Source: Porticoccaceae bacterium UBA1117
GTDB lineage: Bacteria > Pseudomonadota > Gammaproteobacteria > Pseudomonadales > Porticoccaceae
Direction of reading: 5' to 3'
DNA length: 11,614 nucleotides
Assembly: GCA_002313335.1 (NCBI GenBank)
Contig: DCBC01000112.1
Location: forward strand, 1-11,614
How positions within the stretch are numbered: the stretch's first letter is position 1; every line of letters starts with the position of its first letter. This document shows positions 1-6,917 of this stretch, one piece after another. The position numbers were made by a program, and so were the translations under genes. Below the pieces are notes generated by a model. The model ran no database searches and was not told where the DNA came from. It was given only the letters and a program-made list of their open reading frames with translations.

Positions 1-693
1 GCGGCCATGGCATTGGTGAATGTCCATCACTTTGCATCTCTTTGGGTAGAAGTAGAGCCGATTGCTGAGGCAGGTTTAGTCGCAATGGCCTTCACCACGT
101 ATAAGCCTGCGGTGGTTCCTGCGGGCGCCAAGAAACCTTTGTTTGGCACTAATCCTATGTGCTTTGGTTGGCCTAGAGGTGATAAACCTCCATTAGTATT
201 TGACCAAGCATCGGCATCGATGGCTCGAGGTGAAGTAATGATTGCGGCGCGTGATGGGCATCCTGTGCCCATGGGCACAGGTGTTGACGCTGACGGTGAT
301 TTAACTACGGACGCGAAAAAGATTATTGACGGCGGTGCTTTACTGCCGTTTGGCGGGCATAAGGGTTCAACTATAGCGATGATGATTGAATTATTGGTAG
401 CAGGTCTTACCGGGATGGATTTTAGCTATGAAGCCCAAGTCAATGACAATAATGACGGTGGTCCACCTAATGGTGGTGAGTTTATGCTGGCCATAGACCC
501 TAATAAGTTTGGTGATGCCGATAACTGGTTACAACACTCAGAAGAGTTTATCGCCCGTCTAGCGGCTATGGAGGGCGCACATATCCCCGGCAATCGACGC
601 TATGCTAACCGAGCAAAGCATCTGGTCGATGGAATTGCTATTAAAGAATCTGTTTATGCTAGCTGTATTGAGTTTACCAAAACCGCTAAATAG
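1..693 (+). CDS. dpkA: Ldh-family imino-acid reductase (DpkA-like), 5' end missing
   Basis: This is the C-terminal two thirds of a malate/L-lactate dehydrogenase (Ldh_2) family NAD(P)H oxidoreductase. The reading frame is open to the first base, and the family usually runs 330-350 aa against about 230 codons here, so the ATG at 7 is internal and the true start lies upstream. Visible motifs are VHHFASLW, the KPLFGTNPMCFGWPR segment that lines the cofactor/substrate pocket, FDQASASMARGE, LPFGGHKGS and NDGGPPNGGE. Together these resemble delta1-piperideine-2-carboxylate / delta1-pyrroline-2-carboxylate reductases (DpkA, hydroxyproline-cluster LhpI type) more than true malate dehydrogenases. Known role of that group: reduction of cyclic imines to L-pipecolate or L-proline in the cytoplasm during lysine or hydroxyproline catabolism. 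The gene converges on a LysR gene 19 bases away. The family call is firm; the exact substrate is inferred. Confidence 0.85.
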   Translation, partial: AAMALVNVHHFASLWVEVEPIAEAGLVAMAFTTYKPAVVPAGAKKPLFGTNPMCFGWPRGDKPPLVFDQASASMARGEVMIAARDGHPVPMGTGVDADGDLTTDAKKIIDGGALLPFGGHKGSTIAMMIELLVAGLTGMDFSYEAQVNDNNDGGPPNGGEFMLAIDPNKFGDADNWLQHSEEFIARLAAMEGAHIPGNRRYANRAKHLVDGIAIKESVYASCIEFTKTAK

Positions 694-700
694 CGATTTT
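679..700. terminator. Bidirectional intrinsic terminator between convergent genes
   Basis: A short stem CGCT/AGCG (684-687 with 692-695, loop AAAT) is flanked by AAAA at 679-682 and TTTT at 697-700. The arms are complementary over ten positions except for one mismatch (C683 against A696). A-run, stem and T-run give a terminator shape readable from both strands. It covers the last codons and TAG stop of the dpkA-like gene and lies 13 bases beyond the 3' end of the convergent LysR gene. The core stem is short, so strength is uncertain. Confidence 0.6.
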
Positions 701-712
701 CAGACGCTTGAT

Positions 713-1633
713 TTATTCAGACTCGGCGTCTTGCGATGGTGACAGTCCGAGCGCTCTTATTTGCGCGGGTATTTCATTAATAATAGTTTCAATCATGGCT
801 TGCGCGGCTGGAGACAGAGTCCAATCGTTACGCGTAATCAGGTGAATGTTACGTGTCTCTGATGGGACTAGTTCTCTGGACTTCAGTTCTGTGTCAGCCA
901 CAGGAATTGCGAGAGACGGTAACACGCTCACACCGAGGTTAGACCTGAGCATGGCTAACAATGTAGTAATGTTTGGAAAATCAAACTTTGATTGACCCAG
1001 CGCCTGACGAGAACGCATGCTCTTTGTTATTCCAGAGTCCAGAAACGTTTCCCCATGAAGGGCATCCCAGCACACAGGGTCTTCACTCTCCGATAAATAA
1101 TGATCTCGATGGAACACAAGTTCTAGTTTGTCGGCAAATAATGGCGTGTATTTGAGTAGACTACTAGGTTGCCAGATACTACCAATACCAAAGTCGACCT
1201 CATTACGCTCTACCTTTTGTTGGACAGCCCTAGCAGTATCATCACTAAGCAGAAGATTTATCCCGGGGTAGTTGTTGGCAAATTTTTTGACAATTGGCGG
1301 TAGTAACTGAGTCGCGACAGATGGGACGATGGCTATACTTACATTACCAATTCGCCGCTCGGCGGCAGCTTTAAGATCTGAGATAGCGGTATCAAAATCT
1401 CTAACAAGTCGCTCAGCTACAGGGATAAAGTTTTCTCCCTCAGCAGTAGGTACCACTCGGCGAGTCGTCCGATCTAATAACTTGAGGCCTACAAACTCTT
1501 CCAATTGTTTAATCGCTAGAGTGATGGCAGGCTGGGTACGAGACAGCTCCTCAGCCGCTCTATTAAAGCTTCCATAACGGGCAACAATGACAAAAGTACG
1601 TAAATGTCGCAGTGTAATGTTTAAGTATTTCAT
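713..1633 (-). CDS. LysR-type transcriptional regulator
   Basis: A full-length LysR-family regulator of 306 aa when started at the ATG at 1633. The N-terminal winged helix-turn-helix is clear (about residues 8-66): LRHLRTFVIVARYGSFNRAAEEL, in which the RAAEEL, QPAITLAIKQLE and LFDR-like LLDRTTRRV elements align with the family. A periplasmic-binding-protein-like effector domain follows (about 90-295). An in-frame ATG at 1693 would add 20 residues (MNIWHSCQ...), but family members start just before the first helix, so I prefer 1633. Neither start has a strong Shine-Dalgarno sequence. The gene is divergent from the aldehyde dehydrogenase gene across an AT-rich region, the classic LysR arrangement. 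It therefore probably controls the + strand dehydrogenase-dipeptidase genes, and perhaps the dpkA-like gene, in response to a pathway intermediate. The effector is unknown. Confidence 0.9.
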   Translation of the reverse strand: MKYLNITLRHLRTFVIVARYGSFNRAAEELSRTQPAITLAIKQLEEFVGLKLLDRTTRRVVPTAEGENFIPVAERLVRDFDTAISDLKAAAERRIGNVSIAIVPSVATQLLPPIVKKFANNYPGINLLLSDDTARAVQQKVERNEVDFGIGSIWQPSSLLKYTPLFADKLELVFHRDHYLSESEDPVCWDALHGETFLDSGITKSMRSRQALGQSKFDFPNITTLLAMLRSNLGVSVLPSLAIPVADTELKSRELVPSETRNIHLITRNDWTLSPAAQAMIETIINEIPAQIRALGLSPSQDAESE

Positions 1634-1811
1634 GAAAAGTAAGAATGCCTTTTTAGCGTAAAGCCTGGGCTGGCAACTATGCCATATATTCATAAATAAT
1701 TCTTATAAATGTATATAAATTTGTAAATAGATTTATTATTAAAAAGTACTAAACTAATAGGCTTGCTACGTATTTTAATTAGCTAATAGCGTTTATTTCT
1801 GAGGAAGAGAC
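1634..1811. promoter_or_regulatory. Divergent control region with A/T-phased repeats (LysR operator candidate)
   Basis: AT-rich stretch between the LysR gene and the aldehyde dehydrogenase gene. TATAAAT occurs at 1704-1710 and 1714-1720, exactly 10 bases apart, followed by TGTAAAT at 1722-1728. The first two also form an imperfect dyad at 1703-1718 (12 of 16 positions symmetric). This is the kind of A/T-rich dyad (T-N11-A class) that LysR regulators bind, placed where a divergent LysR operator is expected. No strong sigma-70 promoter stands out; weak -10-like sequences occur around 1747-1789. For the rightward gene GAGG at 1801-1804, 7 bases before the ATG, is a good ribosome binding site. 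If the longer LysR start is used, 1634-1693 is coding. Confidence 0.5.
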
Positions 1812-3257
1812 ATGACCAGTGAAGTGTATAGAAACTATATTAATGGCGAATGGGTTGATGGTTACGAGGTAATTAGTAACATTAATCCTTCAGACACTAG
1901 TGACATAGTCGGCCGTTATGCTAAGGCCAATGCAGGACATTGCCTAGATGCGATTAAAGCGGCGAATACAGCATTTGATAGCTGGTCACAAAGCGGTCTT
2001 GAGCAACGAAAAAATATTCTAGATTTTATCGGGGGAGAACTCATTGCTCGTAAAGAAGAAATAGGCGCTGTCTTGGCGCGTGAAGAGGGTAAAACTCTGG
2101 CAGAGGGAGTGGGTGAGGTAGGTCGCTCAGGTCAGTTTTTCCAATACTACGGTGCCGAAGCGTTACGATTAATGGGCGAAAATACCGCGTCTGTCCGGCC
2201 AGGTGTTGATGTAGAAGTTCACCGTGAACCTCTTGGTGTCGTAGGTATTGTAACGCCCTGGAATTTCCCAATGGCGGTTGCCGCGTGGAAAGTTGCACCT
2301 GCGCTATGTTACGGCAATGCAGTGGTTTTGAAGCCGGCAGAGTTAGTGCCCGGCAGCGCTTGGTTATTGGCTGAAATAATTAGTCGTAGCGGCCTTCCTG
2401 CAGGCGTATTTAACCTCGTTATGGGATCTGGACGTGAAGTAGGAGAAACACTTTGTACCTCAGCAGACATACAGGCGGTAACCTTCACAGGATCCGTAGC
2501 GGTGGGTCGTCATATTGCGCGTAATGCCATTGATAACATGGCTCGTGTGCAGCTTGAAATGGGTAGTAAGAATGCGTTGGTAGTTTTAAATGATGCCGAT
2601 ATGGATACGGCGATTCAATGTGCTATCTCTGGAGCGTACTTTGGCACCGGACAAAAATGTACTGCATCGTCTCGACTTATTGTTGAGTCAGGTATCCATG
2701 ATGAATTCGTCGCTAAAATGACAGATGCCATGAATAAATTGGTGGTGGGTAATTCAATGACTCCCGGTGTTCACATTGGTGCTGTAGTGGATGAGCGGCA
2801 ACTCAAGCAAAATCTAAAGTATATGGAGATTGCTAAGCAAGAGGGTGCGCAATTAGTTCAAGGGGGTGAGCGTTTATCCCTTGATACTGAGGGCTACTTT
2901 ATGTCACCGGCATTGTTCATAAACACGACTAATCAAATGCAGATTAATCGTGAAGAAGTCTTTGGTCCCATAGCATGTGTCATTAAAGTAGAGAGTTATG
3001 ACGAAGCGCTAGCGGCGTCAAATGATTCTGACTTTGGATTGACCTCCGGTATTATCACTACATCTTTAAAGTATGCGGGCCATTTTAAACGCCACTCTAA
3101 GTCTGGATGTGTGATGGTGAATCTGCCTACTGCAGGGACTGACTACCACGTACCTTTTGGTGGCCGTAAAGCATCAAGCTACGGCCCAAGAGAGCAGGGA
3201 CAATACGCCCGGGATTTTTACACGATCATAAAGACTAATTACAGCAAACCTTACTAA
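1812..3257 (+). CDS. NAD(P)+-dependent aldehyde dehydrogenase, probably 2-oxoglutarate semialdehyde dehydrogenase type
   Basis: A complete 481-aa member of the aldehyde dehydrogenase superfamily, normal length. Catalytic features: Asn151 in TPWNFP, Lys174 in VVLKPAE, the cofactor loop FTGSVAVG at 225-232, general base Glu249 in LEMGSKN, and the nucleophile Cys283 in GQKCTASSR. All residues for hydrolytic oxidation of an aldehyde to a carboxylate are present, unlike the CoA-acylating paralogue at 7723-9219. The EMGSKN motif and the C-terminal VPFGGRKASSYGPREQG segment (near residues 440-465) resemble the Bacillus YcbD/GucD group of 2-oxoglutarate semialdehyde (2,5-dioxopentanoate) dehydrogenases, which feed sugar-acid and hydroxyproline breakdown into the TCA cycle. 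It opens a + strand operon with the M19 gene 32 bases downstream, behind a good ribosome binding site. The superfamily is certain; the substrate is inferred from motif resemblance and the DpkA-like neighbour. Confidence 0.85.
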   Translation: MTSEVYRNYINGEWVDGYEVISNINPSDTSDIVGRYAKANAGHCLDAIKAANTAFDSWSQSGLEQRKNILDFIGGELIARKEEIGAVLAREEGKTLAEGVGEVGRSGQFFQYYGAEALRLMGENTASVRPGVDVEVHREPLGVVGIVTPWNFPMAVAAWKVAPALCYGNAVVLKPAELVPGSAWLLAEIISRSGLPAGVFNLVMGSGREVGETLCTSADIQAVTFTGSVAVGRHIARNAIDNMARVQLEMGSKNALVVLNDADMDTAIQCAISGAYFGTGQKCTASSRLIVESGIHDEFVAKMTDAMNKLVVGNSMTPGVHIGAVVDERQLKQNLKYMEIAKQEGAQLVQGGERLSLDTEGYFMSPALFINTTNQMQINREEVFGPIACVIKVESYDEALAASNDSDFGLTSGIITTSLKYAGHFKRHSKSGCVMVNLPTAGTDYHVPFGGRKASSYGPREQGQYARDFYTIIKTNYSKPY

Positions 3258-3289
3258 TATCATCTAAGGGAATGAAACGGGAGTTTTAA

Positions 3290-4288
3290 ATGCGTAACGA
3301 TATGCTCATGATTGACGGACTTCAGTATGTTAACTGGAACCGCGAACTGTTCGAAGAAGCCCAAAAAAGTGGTGTTCATACGATTCATGTAACAATTGCC
3401 TATTGGGAAAATATCCGCGAGACCTTAGAAAATATTGGCACATGGAACAGACATTTTATTAATCATGCCGATCTAATTATGCCGGTTCGGCAAGCTGCCG
3501 ATATCCTGGAAGCGAAACGAGTAGGGAAGGTCGGAATTATATTTGGCTTTCAAAACTGCTCTCCGATTGAAGATGATGTAAAGATGGTTGAGATACTACA
3601 TCAGTTGGGTGTGCGAATTATGCAACTGACCTATAACAATCAGAGTTTTCTGGCGACCGGTTGTTATGAGGAGCAAGACGGTGGTATTACTCGATTTGGC
3701 AGACAGGTAATAAAAGAGATGAATCGGGTTGGTATGGTCATTGATATGTCTCATAGTGCCGAGAAATCGACCTTAGAAGCGATTGAGATATCAGAACGTC
3801 CCATTGCCATTACGCATGCCAATCCTACTTTTTTTCATCAAGCATTGCGCAATAAGTCAGAAACAGTCATTCGGGCTATTGGTGAATCTGAGGGGATGCT
3901 TGGTTTCAGTATGTACCCATTTCATTTAAAAAATGGCTCTGACTGTACCTTGGAAGAATTTTGTCAAATGATGGCTCAAACCGCTGAGATGATTGGTATT
4001 GATCGTATTGGGATTGGCTCAGACCTGTGTTTGAATTGGGATTATACCGTGTTGGAGTGGATGCGAAGTGGCCGCTGGACGACCGGTGTTGATCATGGCG
4101 AAGGCTCTGCAGAAAAACCATCGTGGCCAAAACAACCTTCATGGTTCACAGGCTCAAAGGATTTATATACCATTGCCAGAGGGCTGTCCAATCAAGGTTT
4201 TAGCGATGATGATATCGCAAAGGTGATGGGTGAAAACTGGTTGTCGTTTTTTGAAAAATCATTCCCCGGAAATTTGATAGACTCCTGA
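3290..4288 (+). CDS. M19 (membrane/renal dipeptidase) family amidohydrolase with atypical metal site
   Basis: A 332-aa TIM-barrel amidohydrolase-fold protein of the M19 dipeptidase family; no signal peptide or membrane segment is visible, so it is probably cytoplasmic. Present are MVIDMSHS (His155), AITHANP (His176) and GIGSDL (Asp245), matching the second metal-binding half and the catalytic Asp of renal dipeptidase. The N-terminal HxD metal pair is replaced by IDGLQYVNW (9-16), and the bridging Glu of the usual GxEG motif by Gln in GFQNC (86-90). A classical two-zinc site therefore looks absent. From memory, homologues near glycine-betaine and amino-acid catabolic genes in Pseudomonas (PA5396-like) share this pattern and the tail (GRWTTGVDHGEGSA, GENWLSFF), so it is probably a subfamily trait. 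GGGAG at 3279-3283 lies 6 bases before the ATG. It is likely cotranscribed with the aldehyde dehydrogenase; the substrate is unknown. Confidence 0.85.
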   Translation: MRNDMLMIDGLQYVNWNRELFEEAQKSGVHTIHVTIAYWENIRETLENIGTWNRHFINHADLIMPVRQAADILEAKRVGKVGIIFGFQNCSPIEDDVKMVEILHQLGVRIMQLTYNNQSFLATGCYEEQDGGITRFGRQVIKEMNRVGMVIDMSHSAEKSTLEAIEISERPIAITHANPTFFHQALRNKSETVIRAIGESEGMLGFSMYPFHLKNGSDCTLEEFCQMMAQTAEMIGIDRIGIGSDLCLNWDYTVLEWMRSGRWTTGVDHGEGSAEKPSWPKQPSWFTGSKDLYTIARGLSNQGFSDDDIAKVMGENWLSFFEKSFPGNLIDS

Positions 4289-4410
4289 CCGCATTCAGGG
4301 TAAATATCTTTTATTTTAGCGATGATCTTCGGCCGGTTTTCACGCGTAAAAGCGCCGTCAGAATGCTAATTTTATTTCTGTTTATAGATTAATAGAGTAA
4401 CCCAAAGATC
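4289..4410 (+). promoter_or_regulatory. 122-base gap with an imperfect stem-loop
   Basis: The gap separates the dipeptidase-like gene from the 581-aa unknown gene. CGGC at 4330-4333 can pair with GCCG at 4354-4357, and TTTT at 4337-4340 with AAAA at 4348-4351, with a small asymmetric interior loop and CACGCGT at the tip. It is followed by a T-rich stretch near 4368-4383. It could be a weak terminator or processing site. TATAGA at 4383-4388 is a possible -10 for a separate promoter, but I see no convincing -35. No clear Shine-Dalgarno precedes the ATG at 4411. Confidence 0.3.
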
Positions 4411-6156
4411 ATGCATAACTCATTTCAACAGGCTGGTAACCATAGCAATGCAAAAGCATTGCCGATGCGTCCTGCCAATAAAGTTATGCAGTTGAGTCGA
4501 CTGGGTAGTTTGCATCAATCTCGACTCAGTTTTATGCGTACATTAGTACGCCGTATGGTGGCAGAAAACTGGCAAATCAGTAGCCCAGTGTTTGATCTGG
4601 ACGAGCATGGGTATGGTACTGTGGTCTATCAGATTGAGGCTAAGTACGGCACCTTCAGTTATGTCTTGTTCTCTCATTATTTGGATCCTGAACGTCGCAA
4701 TGATCGAGTTATTGCTGATCAGTGGGATCTAACGATGGCTCTTTGTGAGGGGACAGTCGATACAAAGCAACTAGATTTTTTACGTAACAATGTACCTAAG
4801 CAGGAAGCTGGCCGAGTAGATTCAAGAGTGCTGGTTTTATCCCGTGCCAATCGTAGTGCACGACTCTTTGAGTATGTGGTTAACGAGTTGGCCCAAGGGT
4901 CTCAGCCAGACATAGATATGATCGCTGATGTCGGCTATCTCTATCGGACTACCGCTGCTTATGGCAGTGGTAAGTTGGGTATGGCAGATTGGGAAAAGGT
5001 CTGGACAAAACATCGAGATTTCGCTCGCCCCTTTGCCGCTGAGATGTTTACCTGTTACATGCTTCGTCACTTCAGTACCCAGCAAGCCGACTATTTAGCG
5101 TCCCAGCGTTCACCAACACAGGCAGTGGCACTGCATGAGGATATTAAGCGCTACATAGGTATTGGCAATTCTACGGGTTTGGGTATGGCGCCATTTTTGA
5201 TTAATCACCCGCTATTGATTAATCAATGGATTGAAATGCGGGAAACCGCGTTGGCCACCGTCGTTGCTGCGAGTGAATCAGGCATTGATCAAGAGATGCT
5301 CTCGCGGTTTGACATATCTGTTCAGCGTGTGATTCAACATCTAAGTGAAATTATCACCGCTGATGAGCGACAAAGTAAGGCGAATATTCAGGTAGGCGAA
5401 GAATTACAGTTACTGCATGCATGGTTACATGAGCAGGGCGAAGTGTTGGTAAAAAATCACTACGTGTGGGCATCTCTCACGCATTATGCCGAACAAAATT
5501 GGCTTACAGAGACGCAGGAAGTTATCAATACACTTTTGATTGAACTTTATCCTGAGCTGGTTGATGGCTTTGAAGAACATATGTGGGTGGAGGAATCTTA
5601 TCAAGTAACCCCTGAAATGTCGGTTGCTGAGATGTTAGAGGTGATCGAACAGAAGTATGATTGGGCGTTAGCTATCGATTTTAGCAAGTATGAGTCTATG
5701 GGTGCATTTTGGTACCGCTCTCAAGAAAAAATGGAGCCGCGTCTCGGTCAGACTAATATTGATATGGGGATGGAAAAAGAGATGCCTCTGGGGATAGGTC
5801 GTCGGGTACGCGAATGTTACGATCAGATGTATGGCTACAACCAGACTTGTCCTAATCAAGATGTGGCTCATTTTGTAGTCCAGAATCCTACCTTTAGTGG
5901 GATCGTCGCTCGGATTCAAACAATGGCTCAGAGTCAGTATGGCGATATTCGTGAAAATCTTGTGCATTCAGATGTACTTCCCATTCACTTACTACGTTGC
6001 AAATTATCATTTTTTGGGGTCAGTAAATTTGATCCACGCTCGCGCCTATGGGTGCGTAATACGATGTTTCAGGGCGCTCCTCTGATTAGTGATTTTGGCA
6101 AGGTCTTTGCTGATGACTGGCAGTTTCCCGTCAAACCCACTGCGATCTCTGAGTAA
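4411..6156 (+). CDS. Conserved-looking protein of unknown function, 581 aa
   Basis: I do not recognise a named family. The protein appears soluble: no signal peptide, no membrane helices, no obvious nucleotide-binding loop, and no zinc-finger or helix-turn-helix motif. It has a polar N-terminal tail of about 25 residues, then a mixed alpha/beta region (about 30-115; GYGTVVYQIEAKYGTFSYVL, SHYLDPERRNDRVIADQWD). A segment with VLSRANRSARLFEYVV (142-157) follows, then a Gly-rich GNSTGLGMAPF (252-262), a largely helical middle (about 265-400), and a Trp/Arg-rich FWYRSQEKMEPRLG (433-446) ahead of LGIGRRVREC. The motif-like clusters of Ser, Asn, Arg, Glu and Trp look like an active site or ligand pocket rather than a scaffold. 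I have an uncertain memory of similar unnamed proteins beside DUF3726 genes in other proteobacteria. The start is uncertain: no strong ribosome binding site, and internal Met19 and Met26 are possible. The DUF3726-like gene follows by 5 bases, implying joint translation and function. Confidence 0.8.
   Translation: MHNSFQQAGNHSNAKALPMRPANKVMQLSRLGSLHQSRLSFMRTLVRRMVAENWQISSPVFDLDEHGYGTVVYQIEAKYGTFSYVLFSHYLDPERRNDRVIADQWDLTMALCEGTVDTKQLDFLRNNVPKQEAGRVDSRVLVLSRANRSARLFEYVVNELAQGSQPDIDMIADVGYLYRTTAAYGSGKLGMADWEKVWTKHRDFARPFAAEMFTCYMLRHFSTQQADYLASQRSPTQAVALHEDIKRYIGIGNSTGLGMAPFLINHPLLINQWIEMRETALATVVAASESGIDQEMLSRFDISVQRVIQHLSEIITADERQSKANIQVGEELQLLHAWLHEQGEVLVKNHYVWASLTHYAEQNWLTETQEVINTLLIELYPELVDGFEEHMWVEESYQVTPEMSVAEMLEVIEQKYDWALAIDFSKYESMGAFWYRSQEKMEPRLGQTNIDMGMEKEMPLGIGRRVRECYDQMYGYNQTCPNQDVAHFVVQNPTFSGIVARIQTMAQSQYGDIRENLVHSDVLPIHLLRCKLSFFGVSKFDPRSRLWVRNTMFQGAPLISDFGKVFADDWQFPVKPTAISE
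4445..4462 (+). repeat. Perfect 7-bp inverted repeat inside the start of the 581-aa gene
   Basis: GCAATGC (4445-4451), loop AAAA, GCATTGC (4456-4462) form a perfect hairpin 34 bases after the proposed ATG. In mRNA it would sit at the edge of the initiating-ribosome footprint. It could modulate translation, be an operator-like dyad, or be a coding coincidence in the poorly conserved N-terminal tail. Confidence 0.45.
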
Positions 6157-6161
6157 GCAGT

Positions 6162-6893
6162 ATGAAAGTCTCTAAGAATGAATTACTGGCTTCTTTAAAG
6201 AAGGCCTTTGAGGCTCTGGGATTTCAGCCCGGCGATTACTACGACGCTGCGGATATGGTGGTTTGGTTAGAGACACATGGTTTTTATGGCTTTGACCGAT
6301 TGCTAGCAGTCTTAACTTATCTGAATACCACTGCGCCTGTTCACGCAGATCTTGTGCAAGAAGATACCCATAACTTTGTACTTGATGGGAAAGGTACCTC
6401 TGTTTTATTGTGCGGTAGCGAAGCTGTTGATCTAATCCGATCTAAGGTGATGAAAGGTTCGTGTGCCGGACTAGAGTTGATCAATTGCTATAACCGAACA
6501 TTCATCGTGCAAAGACTGATTAAAGCGGCGCAGCGCAATCTGGCATTCATTGCATATTGGCGGCAGCTTGATTATTGCGTCAAAGTATCTGTGAAACCAG
6601 GTGCATATCTTCCTGAGTATCAGACTTTTACTATGCTGCAGGTAGTTGATTTACAATCGCTACGAATTTTTTGTGGAAAAAATTTAGATGCTATTGAAGA
6701 GCAATATGTGACGGAGCTAGAGTTTGGAACTCTTGTTGATACCTTTTCTGAGACTGAAATGGCAAATAGTTACAGAAATTCAGTGGAAGATGGCATAGAA
6801 ATAGATGAGACTCTTTGGAAAACGCTAGATACGCTAGTGGCTAGAGTACTGGTTGAATCTACTGATGACTCGCGTGCAGGTGCAGGTGATTAG
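6162..6893 (+). CDS. DUF3726-like protein of unknown function
   Basis: A 243-aa protein whose N-terminus (VSKNELLASLKKAF, then DAADMVVWLETHGFYG at about 28-43) matches my recollection of DUF3726 proteins, in which an N-terminal 'SLNE...KKAARGAG' helix is followed by 'WL..HG..G'. The rest is predicted mixed alpha/beta up to about residue 195 with an acidic C-terminal tail (ESTDDSRAGAGD). No catalytic motif, signal peptide or membrane span is visible. The ATG lies only 5 bases after the stop of the 581-aa gene with no strong Shine-Dalgarno of its own, so translation is probably coupled and the two products likely act together. The biochemical role is unknown; the genomic setting suggests an accessory or enzymatic role in amino-acid-related catabolism. 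The family assignment is from memory of the N-terminal signature. Confidence 0.75.
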   Translation: MKVSKNELLASLKKAFEALGFQPGDYYDAADMVVWLETHGFYGFDRLLAVLTYLNTTAPVHADLVQEDTHNFVLDGKGTSVLLCGSEAVDLIRSKVMKGSCAGLELINCYNRTFIVQRLIKAAQRNLAFIAYWRQLDYCVKVSVKPGAYLPEYQTFTMLQVVDLQSLRIFCGKNLDAIEEQYVTELEFGTLVDTFSETEMANSYRNSVEDGIEIDETLWKTLDTLVARVLVESTDDSRAGAGD

Positions 6894-6909
6894 CTCTATT
6901 GGGCTAATC
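6888..6909. repeat. Inverted repeat between convergent genes (possible terminator)
   Basis: GATTAGC (6888-6894) and GCTAATC (6903-6909) form a perfect 7-bp stem with an 8-base loop. The left arm includes the TAG stop of the DUF3726-like gene. The iclR gene ends convergently at 6918. There is no T-run directly after the stem on either strand, so it is not a textbook intrinsic terminator, but its position suggests mRNA 3'-end formation or stabilisation. Confidence 0.4.
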
Positions 6910-6917
6910 CAAACCCG

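Noticed and set aside
1634..1693. 20-residue N-terminal extension of the left LysR protein
   Set aside because: Family members begin immediately before the first helix; the extension has no conserved features and would consume part of the divergent control region.
2217..2229. Perfect palindrome GTTCAC-C-GTGAAC
   Set aside because: It lies deep in the aldehyde dehydrogenase coding sequence with no regulatory context, so coding coincidence is the simpler reading.
5668..5967. 99-aa open frame on the - strand
   Set aside because: Antisense shadow of the 581-aa gene, with no motifs.
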